Shown piece after piece: positions 7,676 to 15,096 of a DNA stretch of 18,290 nucleotides. The notes under the pieces are model-generated. The model was not told the origin of the DNA and did no database searches. It was given only the letters and a program-made list of their open reading frames with translations. The position numbers were made by a program, and so were the translations under genes. Each line of letters begins with the position of its first letter. Position 1 is the stretch's first letter. Origin of the DNA: Pseudonocardia sp. (lineage in GTDB: Bacteria > Actinomycetota > Actinomycetes > Mycobacteriales > Pseudonocardiaceae); contig JASLAP010000500.1 of assembly GCA_030147065.1 (NCBI GenBank), forward strand, positions 1 through 18,290. Reading direction: 5' to 3'.

Positions 7676-9049
7676 TCAGTGCGGGGCGGTGCGGGCCGCG
7701 TCCGGGACGAGGTCGCCCAGGTCCGGGTCGAACCAGCTCGGCACCGGCGCGCGCATCCCCGGCTCCACCCGCTCCGGGCTGTTGAAGTAGTCGACCTTCT
7801 CCCGACCGGTCGGCCGCTTGACCGCGCGGCCGCCGAACCACGCGCTGATCCCGGCCAGGGTCCGCGCGGCCTCCAGGTTGGTCGGCCGGACCGGGCGGTC
7901 CAGCGTCGTGCGGTACCAGGCGATCTGCTGGTCCACCGCGGCGTCGAGGCTGTAGTGGCGGCGGACCAGCCCCAGCGAGAACTCCGCGTTGCGCTCGCGC
8001 AGCGCACCGTCGGCCAGCAGCGTGTCCAGCTGCTCGACCAGCCGGTCCTCGCCGCGGCCGCCGCCGCCGATGCCGAAGAAGCCGTGCCAGCGGAACTCGC
8101 GGGCCGAGGTGGCGTCCAGGGTCCGGAAGAAGCCGTGCTCACCCTGCACGATGCAGGGCTTGCCGAAGGCCATCGCGCGCAGCAGCGACCCGCCCATGCC
8201 CAGCACGACGTCGGCGGCGGCGTAGGCCGGGCGCGGGTCGAGCCGCTCGCCGGTCAGCAGCACCAGGTCGCGCCCGGCGTCGGCGTTGACCTTGTCGGCC
8301 ATCGTGCGCAGGTCCGACATCGCCGGGCCGTCGCCGACCAGCACCAGCCGCATCGGGTGGCGGCGGCCCAGCCGGCCCGCCGCCCGGATCGCGGTCTCCA
8401 GGCCCTCCTGCTTGAGCGCCCGGGCGAACCGGCTGACCACCACCACCGCGAGCTCGTCGGGGGCGATGCCCAGCTCGGCGCGGAACTCGTCGGCGCCGGG
8501 GTAGCCGGGGTACTGGTTGACGGTGTCGGTGGGGATCTCCAGCACGCCGACCGGGCCGCTGCGGTCCGGGGCCCGGTCCCGCACCTCGGAGGCGATCAAC
8601 GGGCTGCACACCTGCAGCGGCACCGACGGCGGCATGAAGTCCGGCACCGACATGCTGTTGATGGTCATCGTCATGGGCACGCAGTCGCGCAGGTGCGCAC
8701 CCATGAAGGTGAGGATCGACGGGGTGAGCTCGTAGCTGTGCACCAGCTCCGGGCGCACCTCGCGGGTCAGCTCCAGCAGCCGCTTGTACCCGGGCAGGGC
8801 CTGCCCGACGGCCTGGCCGGGCCGGTCGTTCTCCAGCGGCACGAACGGCACGCCGCCCTCGATCAGGATGTCGGCCAGCGGCCCGGGCGGGCCGGCCACG
8901 GTGACGTCGTGGCCCCGGGCGTGCACCCCGCACGCGAGGTCGACCGCGCACCGCTGGCTGCCGCCGACGCTGAGGTGGTGGATGACGACGAGCACGCGGA
9001 GTCGACGACCGTTGTCGATCCGGCTGACCTGCCCTCGGCTTGAGGTCAC
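7676..9049 (-). CDS. GT4-like (GT-B fold) glycosyltransferase, EX7E-degenerate
   Basis: A 457-residue GT-B protein. The N-terminal Rossmann domain starts RLRVLVVIHHLSVGGSQR (17-33), with the acceptor-side GG-S motif. The C-terminal donor domain has SRFARALKQEG (206-216), VLVGDGP (236-242), AYAAADVVLGMGGS (275-288) and RAMAFGKPCIVQGEHGF (291-307). Where most GT4 enzymes carry E-x7-E, Leu283 and Arg291 occupy the two Glu positions. No transmembrane helix is seen, so it is probably cytoplasmic or peripheral. Start choice: GTG at 9049 overlaps the flippase stop by 4 bases (GTGA, 9046-9049), with GGAAGGG about 9 bases upstream. The open frame continues further but overlaps the flippase and has no family similarity. 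It probably extends a lipid-linked glycan exported by the coupled flippase. Confidence 0.85.
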   Translation of the reverse strand: MTSSRGQVSRIDNGRRLRVLVVIHHLSVGGSQRCAVDLACGVHARGHDVTVAGPPGPLADILIEGGVPFVPLENDRPGQAVGQALPGYKRLLELTREVRPELVHSYELTPSILTFMGAHLRDCVPMTMTINSMSVPDFMPPSVPLQVCSPLIASEVRDRAPDRSGPVGVLEIPTDTVNQYPGYPGADEFRAELGIAPDELAVVVVSRFARALKQEGLETAIRAAGRLGRRHPMRLVLVGDGPAMSDLRTMADKVNADAGRDLVLLTGERLDPRPAYAAADVVLGMGGSLLRAMAFGKPCIVQGEHGFFRTLDATSAREFRWHGFFGIGGGGRGEDRLVEQLDTLLADGALRERNAEFSLGLVRRHYSLDAAVDQQIAWYRTTLDRPVRPTNLEAARTLAGISAWFGGRAVKRPTGREKVDYFNSPERVEPGMRAPVPSWFDPDLGDLVPDAARTAPH

Positions 9050-10566
9050 GTCCTGGCCCTTCCTGATCGGTATGGCTGTGCGAGGCGCACCGTCTCGGCC
9101 GACCCGTTGTCGGGATCGGCGTCCGCCGCGGCGCCCGGAGCGGTGTCCCCGGTGGCATCCCCGGTGGCATCCGCCGGTGCCGCCCCTGGAGTAGAGACGC
9201 CGAAGAGGCGCACCTGGTTGGCCCGCATGAAGCGCAGAAGCGGGATCGCGACGACGGCGGCCATCACCGCCTCGGCGATCAGGTAGGCCCAGCCGGCGCC
9301 GTCGATGCCCAGCAGGGGCAGCAGGGTCGCCGTCAGGCCGATGATCAACACGGCGCTGACCAGCTGCGTGACCACCACCCGGCCCATCTGGTTGCGGACC
9401 CGGGAGGTGTTCAGGAACATCGTGAAGATGATGTTGAACGGGATGGCCAGCACCATCAGCCGCAGCACCGTGGTGCCCTCGGCCGCGTAGTTCGAGCCCA
9501 GGAACGACAGCAGCCACGGCGCGGCGACTACGATGAACGGCACGCCGAGCCCGCCGACCAGGAAGCTCAGCCGCAGGGTGCGGCTCATCAGCGCGCCCAT
9601 CTGCCGGTTGTCGTGGGAGGCCTCGACCATGTACGACGAGCTGATGTTCCAGATCAGCAGCCCGAGCGACTCGGCGATCAGCCACGGCAGCGCGTAGTAG
9701 GCGTTGGCCTCCGCGCCGAGCTGGGTGAGCACCAGCAGCGGCAGGGTCAGCGGGATCACGAAGGTGACGGCCCCGGTGGCGTACTCGGCCAGGAAGATCC
9801 GGCCCAGCTCGCGGCGCGCGGGCATCGCGCTGGCGCCCTCGGGGGCGGGGGGCCGGCGCGGCAGCACCCGGCCCAGCAGCAGCGGGTTGATGACCAGCAC
9901 CGTGGCCAGGCAGGGGATCGCCCAGGCCAGCACGATCGCGTTGTCCACCGCCAGGGCGATGAACCAGATCAGCAAACCCATCTTGGCCAGCGAGAACAGC
10001 AGTTGCTCCACCGGGATCCAGCCGGTGGCCCGGATCCCGGTCAGCACCCAGTCCTGCAGCGCGAACAGCACGAAGGTGATCACCAGCAGCGGGAACAGCG
10101 CCCGCTCGGTGCCCGAGACGAACAGCTCGTCGCTGGTGAACAACAGCAGGAAGCCGCCGGTCAGCACCAGGGCGATGGCGATGGCCACCGCGTAACCGGC
10201 CAGCACCACCGCGGTCGAGCGCTGCCCGGCGGCGGGCAGCACCCGGCTGAACAGCACCCCGATGTTCGATCCGGACAGCTGGCTGAGCATGGTCGCGGTG
10301 GTGATCATCGCCGAGGCCCGGCCGACCTCGGCCGGGGGCAGCCCCGCCGCGACCGCCCAGAACCCCAGCCCGACCAGTGCGGTGATGGCGGTGGAGGCCA
10401 TCAGCGCGAAGGCGTTGAACTCCAGGCCGGGCCCGAACCGCCGGGACTTCGCCGGGGCGGCGGCCGGCTCCGGGCCCGCCGGCTCCGGTGCCGACCGCGC
10501 CGCGGGGCCGCCTGTCGCGGTGGCCGCCATCGGCTTCGTCCCGCCGACGTCACCCTCGTCGATCAC
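9046..10566 (-). CDS. Wzx/MATE-like polysaccharide flippase (first of two)
   Basis: A polytopic protein of about 506 residues (494 if the ATG at 10530 is used) with about 12 hydrophobic segments, matching the oligosaccharide-flippase/MVF-MATE fold. Recognisable features are the early FGPGLEFNAFALMASTAI start of helix 1, the PxEVGRASA segment after it and the WLIAESLGLLIWN helix. It would move undecaprenyl-linked repeat units across the cytoplasmic membrane. The start is uncertain. GTG at 10566 has GGCGGG about 6 bases ahead, ATG at 10530 has a weaker site, and longer in-frame extensions look non-coding. A hydrophilic tail with an Ala-Thr-Gly-Asp repeat ends the protein. Its stop overlaps the GT4 start by GTGA, so flippase and glycosyltransferase are translationally coupled. 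Confidence 0.85.
   Translation of the reverse strand: MIDEGDVGGTKPMAATATGGPAARSAPEPAGPEPAAAPAKSRRFGPGLEFNAFALMASTAITALVGLGFWAVAAGLPPAEVGRASAMITTATMLSQLSGSNIGVLFSRVLPAAGQRSTAVVLAGYAVAIAIALVLTGGFLLLFTSDELFVSGTERALFPLLVITFVLFALQDWVLTGIRATGWIPVEQLLFSLAKMGLLIWFIALAVDNAIVLAWAIPCLATVLVINPLLLGRVLPRRPPAPEGASAMPARRELGRIFLAEYATGAVTFVIPLTLPLLVLTQLGAEANAYYALPWLIAESLGLLIWNISSSYMVEASHDNRQMGALMSRTLRLSFLVGGLGVPFIVVAAPWLLSFLGSNYAAEGTTVLRLMVLAIPFNIIFTMFLNTSRVRNQMGRVVVTQLVSAVLIIGLTATLLPLLGIDGAGWAYLIAEAVMAAVVAIPLLRFMRANQVRLFGVSTPGAAPADATGDATGDTAPGAAADADPDNGSAETVRLAQPYRSGRART
9147..9170 (-). repeat. In-frame 12-bp tandem repeat in the flippase tail
   Basis: Two exact 12-bp copies (9147-9158, 9159-9170), with degenerate copies on either side, encode the repeated Ala-Thr-Gly-Asp stretch in the C-terminal cytoplasmic tail of the first flippase. 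Unit length and amino-acid content (Asp, Thr, Ala, Gly) resemble the repeat in the acyltransferase gene at 14949-14996. Confidence 0.75.
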
Positions 10567-10813
10567 CAAATTCCCGCCCGCTCCTGATTCGCGAAGTATG
10601 TCCGGGTTCGTGCTGATTGCCCGGCGTCTCCGCCGGCCGTTCGAGTCACCGGCGCGGATGCTACTGATCAGGGAATCGCCGTTCGACGGCGCCCGGTCCG
10701 GTCGCCCGGGCGCTCGCGGCACCGGCGAACCATCGTGCCCTGTCAGCCGCCTGTCACCCACGGTCACAGCGTCGGGCCGGACCCGCCACGAACGGATCCA
10801 CGGCGCGCGCCGA

Positions 10814-10863
10814 ACGTCCGGAAAATGTCCCGATCCCTCAATTTGGGCCATTCATCCGGACGT
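10814..10863. promoter_or_regulatory. Spaced palindrome, candidate operator
   Basis: ACGTCCGGA (10814-10822) is repeated inverted as TCCGGACGT (10855-10863), a perfect 9-bp inverted repeat. The similarity extends imperfectly inward (AAATG and CATTCA). The arms are about 40 bp centre to centre, close to four helical turns, and the DNA between is unusually AT-rich for the window. It lies just upstream of the amino-sugar promoter, where a regulator could bind as a looped or tandem dimer. The binding protein is unknown. Confidence 0.45.
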
Positions 10864-10879
10864 CATCCCCACCGGGCCC

Positions 10880-10910
10880 ATGACAGGGCGTGCGCGCCGC
10901 CGGTTATCGT
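10880..10910 (+). promoter_or_regulatory. Promoter of the amino-sugar operon
   Basis: ATGACA (10880-10885, five of six matches to TTGACA) is followed after 19 bases by TATCGT (10905-10910), which fits TAnnnT. Transcription would start near 10917-10919, exactly at the ATG of a ten-codon ORF. This is the most convincing promoter in the window. Confidence 0.55.
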
Positions 10911-10918
10911 CGGTCGCC

Positions 10919-10951
10919 ATGCAGCCGGAGTTCGATCTCAATGGGGAGTGA
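10919..10951 (+). CDS. Candidate leaderless 10-residue leader ORF
   Basis: ATG at 10919 is followed by ten sense codons in all (MQPEFDLNGE) and TGA at 10949-10951. The ATG lies 8 bases after the -10 box, where transcription should begin, so it could be read from a leaderless message. It overlaps the likely Gfo/Idh start (ATG 10941) in another frame and ends 7 bases before an alternative Gfo/Idh GTG (10959). Termination next to that start could allow reinitiation. The peptide has no obvious function of its own. It is too short for coding statistics, so chance is possible. Confidence 0.35.
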   Translation: MQPEFDLNGE

Positions 10952-12059
10952 CGTCGTTGTGAGTCCTGACCACCCGCGCATCGGGCTCGCCGTCGTCGGC
11001 GCCGGTTACTGGGGGCCCAACCTCGCCCGCAACGCCCAGGCCACGCCGGAGCTGAGGTTGGAGTACCTCTGCGACCTCGACGTCACCCGGGCACGTTCGG
11101 TGATCGGTGACTACTCCACGGTGCGGGTCGTGGGCTCGTTCGAGGAGGTGCTCGCCGACCCGGCGGTGTCCGCGGTGGCGATCGCCACCCCGGCGGCGAG
11201 CCACTACAAGGTGGCGATGGCCGCCCTGGAGGCCGGCAAGCACGTGCTCGTGGAGAAGCCGCTGGCGCCGTCGTTCGCCGAGGGCGCCGAGCTGGTCGAG
11301 GCCGCCGACCGGCACGGCCGGGTGCTGATGCTCGACCACACCTACTGCTACACCCAGGCCGTGGGCTACCTGCGCGACCTGATCCGCGACGGAGAGCTGG
11401 GCGATCTGCAGTACCTGGACTCGGTCCGGATCAACCTGGGCCTGGTCCAGCGCGACGTCGACGTGCTGTGGGACCTCGCCCCGCACGACCTGTCGATCTT
11501 CCAGTCGATCCTGCCCGATGGCGTGCACCCGGTCGCGGTGGCCGCGCACGGCTCGGACCCGGTGCGGGCCGGCCGGGCCTGCATCGTCTACCTCACGCTG
11601 CGGCTGTCCAACGGGGTCATCGCCCACGTGCACGTGAACTGGCTGTCCCCGACCAAGATCCGCAAGATGGTCATCGGCGGCTCGGCGCGCACCGTGGTGT
11701 GGGACGACCTGGAGCCGCTGCAGCGGCTGTCGGTCTACGACCGCGGCGTGGAGTGCGCCGACCCCGAGCAGCTGGGCGTGGACGGCCGGGCCGCGACGAT
11801 GGTCTCCTACCGCACCGGCGACATGGTCGCCCCGGCGCTGCAGGACAAGGAGGCGCTGCGCGCGGTGATGGGCGAGTTCGCCGCCGCGATCAACGAGAGC
11901 CGCCAGCCGCTCACCGACGGCCGCTCCGGCCTGCAGGTGCTGGCCATGCTCGAGGCCGCGTCGGCCAGCCTGGCCGGCGGCGGGGAGTTCGTCCCGGTGC
12001 GCGAGGTGCCCGCCCCGGCCTCCGCCGCGGTGCGCCCGCGCGAGGAGGTCCGGGTGTGA
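10941..12059 (+). CDS. Gfo/Idh/MocA-family NAD(P)-dependent sugar dehydrogenase
   Basis: A 372-residue oxidoreductase. The N-terminal Rossmann domain has GAGYWGPN (20-27), the family's ATPAASHYKVAMAALEAGKHVLVEKP segment with Lys106 in EKP, and APHDLSIF (180-187) carrying the His/Asp pair often used in catalysis. The C-terminal alpha/beta domain is complete. In WbpB/WlbA-type pathways such enzymes oxidise C3 of UDP-GlcNAc-uronate before transamination. Followed by two aminotransferases and a WbpD-like acyltransferase, a 3-keto-sugar-forming role is likely, but the exact nucleotide sugar is unknown and no UDP-GlcNAc 6-dehydrogenase is in the window. Start: ATG 10941 has GGAG 10 bases ahead; GTG 10959 (366 residues) has GGGGAG and is also plausible. 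The stop overlaps the next start by GTGA. Confidence 0.88.
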   Translation: MGSDVVVSPDHPRIGLAVVGAGYWGPNLARNAQATPELRLEYLCDLDVTRARSVIGDYSTVRVVGSFEEVLADPAVSAVAIATPAASHYKVAMAALEAGKHVLVEKPLAPSFAEGAELVEAADRHGRVLMLDHTYCYTQAVGYLRDLIRDGELGDLQYLDSVRINLGLVQRDVDVLWDLAPHDLSIFQSILPDGVHPVAVAAHGSDPVRAGRACIVYLTLRLSNGVIAHVHVNWLSPTKIRKMVIGGSARTVVWDDLEPLQRLSVYDRGVECADPEQLGVDGRAATMVSYRTGDMVAPALQDKEALRAVMGEFAAAINESRQPLTDGRSGLQVLAMLEAASASLAGGGEFVPVREVPAPASAAVRPREEVRV

Positions 12060-13300
12060 GCGCCCCCGCCCCGCCGCTGCTGGTCCCCCCGCTGCCCGCC
12101 ACCCGCCCCGACCGGGGCTCGATCCCGGTCATGGTGCCGGTGCTCGGCCCGGAGGAGGAGGCCGCGGTCGCCGAGGTCGTGCGGTCCGGCTGGGTCGCCG
12201 AGGGCCCCCGGGTCGCCGAGTTCGAGCGGGCCTTCGCCGCCGAGGTCGGGGCCGCGCACGGGATCGCCGTGACCTCCTGCACCACCGGGCTGCACCTGTG
12301 CCTGCACCTGCTCGGGGTGGGCCCCGGCGACGAGGTCGTGGTGCCGTCGCTGTCGTTCATCGCCACGGCCAACGTGGTGCGCATGTGCGGGGCGACCCCG
12401 GTCTTCGCCGACGTCGACCCGGTGACCGGCAACCTCACCGCCGCCGCGGTCGCCGAGGCGCTCACCGCGCGCACCCGGGCCGTGGTGCTGGTGCACCAGG
12501 GCGGGCAGCCGGCCGACGTGGACGCTGTCCGCGCGGCCTGCGGCGACGTCCCGGTGGTCGAGGACGCGGCCTGCGCGGCCGGTTCCACGGTGCGCGGGCA
12601 CCCGGTCGGCGCCGGCGCGCTGCTGGCGGCCTGGTCGTTCCACCCGCGCAAGGTGCTCACCACCGGCGAGGGCGGCATGATCACCACCGACGACCCGGAG
12701 TGGGCGGCCCGGCTGCGCCGGTTGCGCAGCCACGGGATGAGTGTCTCGGCGGCCGACCGGCACGCCGCCGAGACGGGCGCGGACCGGGTGGTGCTCGAGG
12801 AGTACGGCGAGACCGCGTTCAACTACCGGATGACCGACGTGCAGGCCGCGATGGGCCTGGTCCAGGTCCGCCGGCTGGCCGGGATCGTGGCCCAGCGCCG
12901 CGAGCTGGCCGCCCGCTACCACGAGCTGCTCGCCCCGCACGGGCTGCGCGCGGTCCGCGACCCCGAGCACGGCACGTCGAACTACCAGTCGTTCTGGGTG
13001 GAGCTGCCCGCGGGCGCCCCGCCGCTGGTGGACGTGCTCACCGAGCTGGCCCGGGCGGGGGTGTCGGCGCGGCGCGGGATCATGGCCGCGCACCTGGAGC
13101 CGGCCTACGCCGGGCACCCGCACCGCCCGCTCCCGCACACCGAGCACCTGACCAGCCGCTCGATCATCATCCCGCTGCACCACGAGCTGACCGACGACGA
13201 CCAGCGCACGGTCGTCGACGCGCTGGCCCGGGCGCTGCGGCTGGACACCGCACCCGCGCCCGCCGTGCCCCATTCCACCGACCCAGGAACCCGCCCGTGA
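12056..13300 (+). CDS. DegT/DnrJ/EryC1/StrS sugar aminotransferase (1)
   Basis: A 414-residue PLP-dependent fold-type I aminotransferase. GTG at 12056 overlaps the upstream stop by GTGA, with GAGGAGG about 8 bases before it. Landmarks are SCTTGLHLCLHLLGVGPGDEV, the PLP-pyridine Asp170 in VVEDAAC and the PLP lysine Lys199 in SFHPRKVLTTGEGGMI. The TTGEGG segment is common to perosamine-synthase-like and related enzymes that aminate keto-sugar nucleotides, usually with glutamate as amino donor. An N-terminal Pro-rich extension (1-20) is present. It probably acts on the keto sugar made by the preceding dehydrogenase. Ring position and stereochemistry are not readable from the sequence. It is not a close copy of the next gene's aminotransferase, so two amination steps or two substrates are possible. 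Confidence 0.9.
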   Translation: MSAPAPPLLVPPLPATRPDRGSIPVMVPVLGPEEEAAVAEVVRSGWVAEGPRVAEFERAFAAEVGAAHGIAVTSCTTGLHLCLHLLGVGPGDEVVVPSLSFIATANVVRMCGATPVFADVDPVTGNLTAAAVAEALTARTRAVVLVHQGGQPADVDAVRAACGDVPVVEDAACAAGSTVRGHPVGAGALLAAWSFHPRKVLTTGEGGMITTDDPEWAARLRRLRSHGMSVSAADRHAAETGADRVVLEEYGETAFNYRMTDVQAAMGLVQVRRLAGIVAQRRELAARYHELLAPHGLRAVRDPEHGTSNYQSFWVELPAGAPPLVDVLTELARAGVSARRGIMAAHLEPAYAGHPHRPLPHTEHLTSRSIIIPLHHELTDDDQRTVVDALARALRLDTAPAPAVPHSTDPGTRP

Positions 13301-14439
13301 CCCTGCAGGACACCCCGCCCCCCGACCACCCCGCCACCGGCCCGGTCCCGCTGGTCGACCTGGCCTGGCAGCACGCCCAGGTCGCCGACGACGTCGTTGC
13401 CGGCTGGTCGGAGGTGCTGGCCACCACCGGCTTCGTCGGCGGCCCGCGGGTCGCGGAGTTCGAGACCGCGTTCGCGGCGTTCACCGGCGCGGCGCACTGC
13501 GTCGGCGTCGGCAACGGCACCGACGCCATCGAGCTGGCGCTGCGCGCGCTGGGCGTCGGGGCCGGCGACGAGTGCGTCGTGCCGGCCAACACCTTCATCG
13601 CCACCGCCGAGGCGGTGGCCCGCACCGGCGCCACCCCGGTGCTGGTGGACTGCGGCGAGGACGCGCTGATGGACCCGGCTGCCGCGGCGGCCGCGGTGAC
13701 CCCGCGCACCCGCGCGGTGCTGCCCGTGCACCTCTACGGCCAGATGGTCGACGTCGCCGCGCTCACCGGGCTGCTGCCCGACGGCGTCGCCGTCGTCGAG
13801 GACGCCGCGCAGTCCCAGGGGGCGCGGCGCAACGGGCAGTCGTCCGGCGCCGCCGGCCGGATCGCGGCGACCAGCTTCTACCCGGGCAAGAACCTGGGCG
13901 CCTACGGCGACGCCGGCGCCGTGCTGACCTCCGACGACGAGCTGGCCGACGCGGTCCGGCTGCTGGGCGCGCACGGCTCGCCACGCAAGTACGAGCACCC
14001 CGCGCTGGGCTTCAACAGCCGGATGGACGCGCTGCAGGCCGTGGTGCTGTCGGTCAAGCTGCGCCGGCTCGACGCCTGGAACGACGACCGGCGCGCGGCG
14101 GCCAAGCGGTACGAGGCGCTGCTGTCCGGGGTGGACGGCGTCGGGCTGCCGGTGGTCGCCGACGGCAGCGACCCGGTGTGGCACCTCTACGTCGTGCAGG
14201 TCGAGCGCCGCGACGAGGTGCTGGCCCGGCTGAACGCCGCCGGCATCGGGGCGGGCATCCACTACCCGACCCCCGTGCACCTGACCGGCGCCTTCGCCGA
14301 CCTGGGCCGGGGGCGCGGGGCGTTCCCGGTGGCCGAGGCGATGGCCGACCGGATCCTGTCGCTGCCGCTGTACCCCGGCATCACCGCCGCCCAGCAGGAG
14401 CGCGTCGCCGACGTCCTCGCCGCCGCGGTGCGCCGATGA
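13297..14439 (+). CDS. DegT/DnrJ/EryC1/StrS sugar aminotransferase (2)
   Basis: A 380-residue PLP enzyme. GTG at 13297 overlaps the previous stop by GTGA. It begins VPLVDLAWQH, the usual start of the family. It has GNGTDAIELALRALGVGAGDE, Asp169 in VVEDAAQSQGA for the PLP ring nitrogen, and Lys198 in TSFYPGKNLGAYGDAGAV for the Schiff base. The FYPGKNLGA.GDAGA form is typical of enzymes acting on 3-keto sugars, such as dTDP-3-amino-3,6-dideoxyhexose transaminases and WbpE/WlbC-like proteins. The downstream acyltransferase belongs to the class that acylates such 3-amino products. So this gene, rather than the first aminotransferase, may be the partner of that acyltransferase. This is inference from motif and order. 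Its ATGA junction with the next gene keeps the set translationally coupled. Confidence 0.9.
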   Translation: MTLQDTPPPDHPATGPVPLVDLAWQHAQVADDVVAGWSEVLATTGFVGGPRVAEFETAFAAFTGAAHCVGVGNGTDAIELALRALGVGAGDECVVPANTFIATAEAVARTGATPVLVDCGEDALMDPAAAAAAVTPRTRAVLPVHLYGQMVDVAALTGLLPDGVAVVEDAAQSQGARRNGQSSGAAGRIAATSFYPGKNLGAYGDAGAVLTSDDELADAVRLLGAHGSPRKYEHPALGFNSRMDALQAVVLSVKLRRLDAWNDDRRAAAKRYEALLSGVDGVGLPVVADGSDPVWHLYVVQVERRDEVLARLNAAGIGAGIHYPTPVHLTGAFADLGRGRGAFPVAEAMADRILSLPLYPGITAAQQERVADVLAAAVRR

Positions 14440-15086
14440 GCGCCCCTCCCGCCGCGCCGCCCGGGGTGCGGGTGCACCCGCGCGGGCTCTGCGAGAGCGA
14501 CACCGTGGGGGAGGGCACCCGGGTGTGGGCGTTCGCCCACGTGCTGCCCGGCGCCCGGGTGGGCCGCGACTGCAACATCTGCGACGGCGCGTTCGTCGAG
14601 GACGGCGCGGTGCTCGGCGACCGGGTCACGGTGAAGAACGCCACCCTGGTGTTCAGCGGGGTCACCTGCGAGGACGAGGTCTTCCTCGGCCCCAACGTGC
14701 TGTTCACCAACGACCTGCGCCCGCGCGCGGCGATCCGCCGCCCGCCCGAGGACCTGCTGCCCACCCTGGTCCGGCGCGGGGCGACGCTCGGCGCCGGCGT
14801 GGTGGTGGTGTGCGGCACCGAGATCGGCGAGCACGCCTTCGTCGCGGCCGGCTCGGTGGTCACCCGCGACGTCCCCGCGCACGCCATGGTGGCCGGCAAC
14901 CCGGCCCGGCAGCGCGGCTGGGTCTGCGTCTGCGGGATGGCGCTGCCCGACACCGCCGGCGACACCGCCGGCGACACCGCCGGCGACACCGCCACCGACA
15001 GCGGTCCGACCTGCCCGGACTGCGCGACCCGGTACGCCCTGAGCGGGGACGGCCTGCGCGCGGTCGCCCCCCGGATCCGAGACTGA
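14436..15086 (+). CDS. WbpD/WlbB-like hexapeptide sugar N-acyltransferase with Zn-ribbon tail
   Basis: A 216-residue protein. ATG at 14436 overlaps the previous stop (ATGA). Residues 12-155 show imperfect hexapeptide periodicity of a left-handed beta-helix, with GTRVWAFAHVLPGARVG (27-43), FLGPNVLFTNDLRPRA (83-98) and TLVRRGATLGAGVVVVCGTEIG (110-131). It closes with DVPAHAMVAGNPARQRGWVC, diagnostic of the WbpD/WlbB/QdtC/FdtC group. Members transfer acetyl from acetyl-CoA to a 3-amino group of UDP-GlcNAc(3N)A or of dTDP-3-amino-6-deoxyhexoses; the motif does not separate the two. The tail carries CVCG (164-167) and CPDC (193-196), a likely zinc ribbon, separated by a repeated Asp-Thr-Ala-Gly linker. 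The active form is probably a cytoplasmic trimer. Confidence 0.88.
   Translation: MSAPPAAPPGVRVHPRGLCESDTVGEGTRVWAFAHVLPGARVGRDCNICDGAFVEDGAVLGDRVTVKNATLVFSGVTCEDEVFLGPNVLFTNDLRPRAAIRRPPEDLLPTLVRRGATLGAGVVVVCGTEIGEHAFVAAGSVVTRDVPAHAMVAGNPARQRGWVCVCGMALPDTAGDTAGDTAGDTATDSGPTCPDCATRYALSGDGLRAVAPRIRD
14949..14996 (+). repeat. In-frame 12-bp tandem repeat, four copies, in the acyltransferase
   Basis: Three identical 12-bp units (GACACCGCCGGC at 14949, 14961 and 14973) are followed by a fourth with two changes (14985-14996). They encode Asp-Thr-Ala-Gly repeats between the two cysteine pairs of the Zn-ribbon-like tail. Exact repetition suggests recent replication slippage, and any copy-number change keeps the frame. 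Confidence 0.9.
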
Positions 15087-15096
15087 GGAGTACGAC

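Larger units (their letters stand above)
10567..10918. other. Divergent intergenic region between flippase and amino-sugar operon
   Basis: About 350 bp without a supported gene. It has two stretches less G+C-rich than the surroundings (about 10560-10610 and 10820-10860), as expected of control regions. On the + side it holds a spaced palindrome (10814-10863) and a promoter (10880-10910). On the - side, TAGCAT (complement of 10658-10663) and CATACT (complement of 10595-10600) are possible -10 boxes for the flippase, without convincing -35 boxes. Open frames crossing the region show no protein-like composition. Confidence 0.6.

Noticed and set aside
9050..9685. Long N-terminal extension of the minus-strand glycosyltransferase
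   Set aside because: The extension lies wholly within the flippase gene in another frame, has Arg/Ala/Gly-rich shadow composition, and the GTGA junction at 9046-9049 gives a better start.
10567..10851. Extension of the minus-strand flippase to an upstream start
   Set aside because: The added residues are Arg/Ser/Gly-rich and not flippase-like; the first helix is preceded by enough sequence from 10566 or 10530.
10890..10940. Earlier start of the Gfo/Idh protein
   Set aside because: It would lie upstream of the likely transcription start near 10919 and adds an Arg/Ser-rich stretch before the Rossmann fold.
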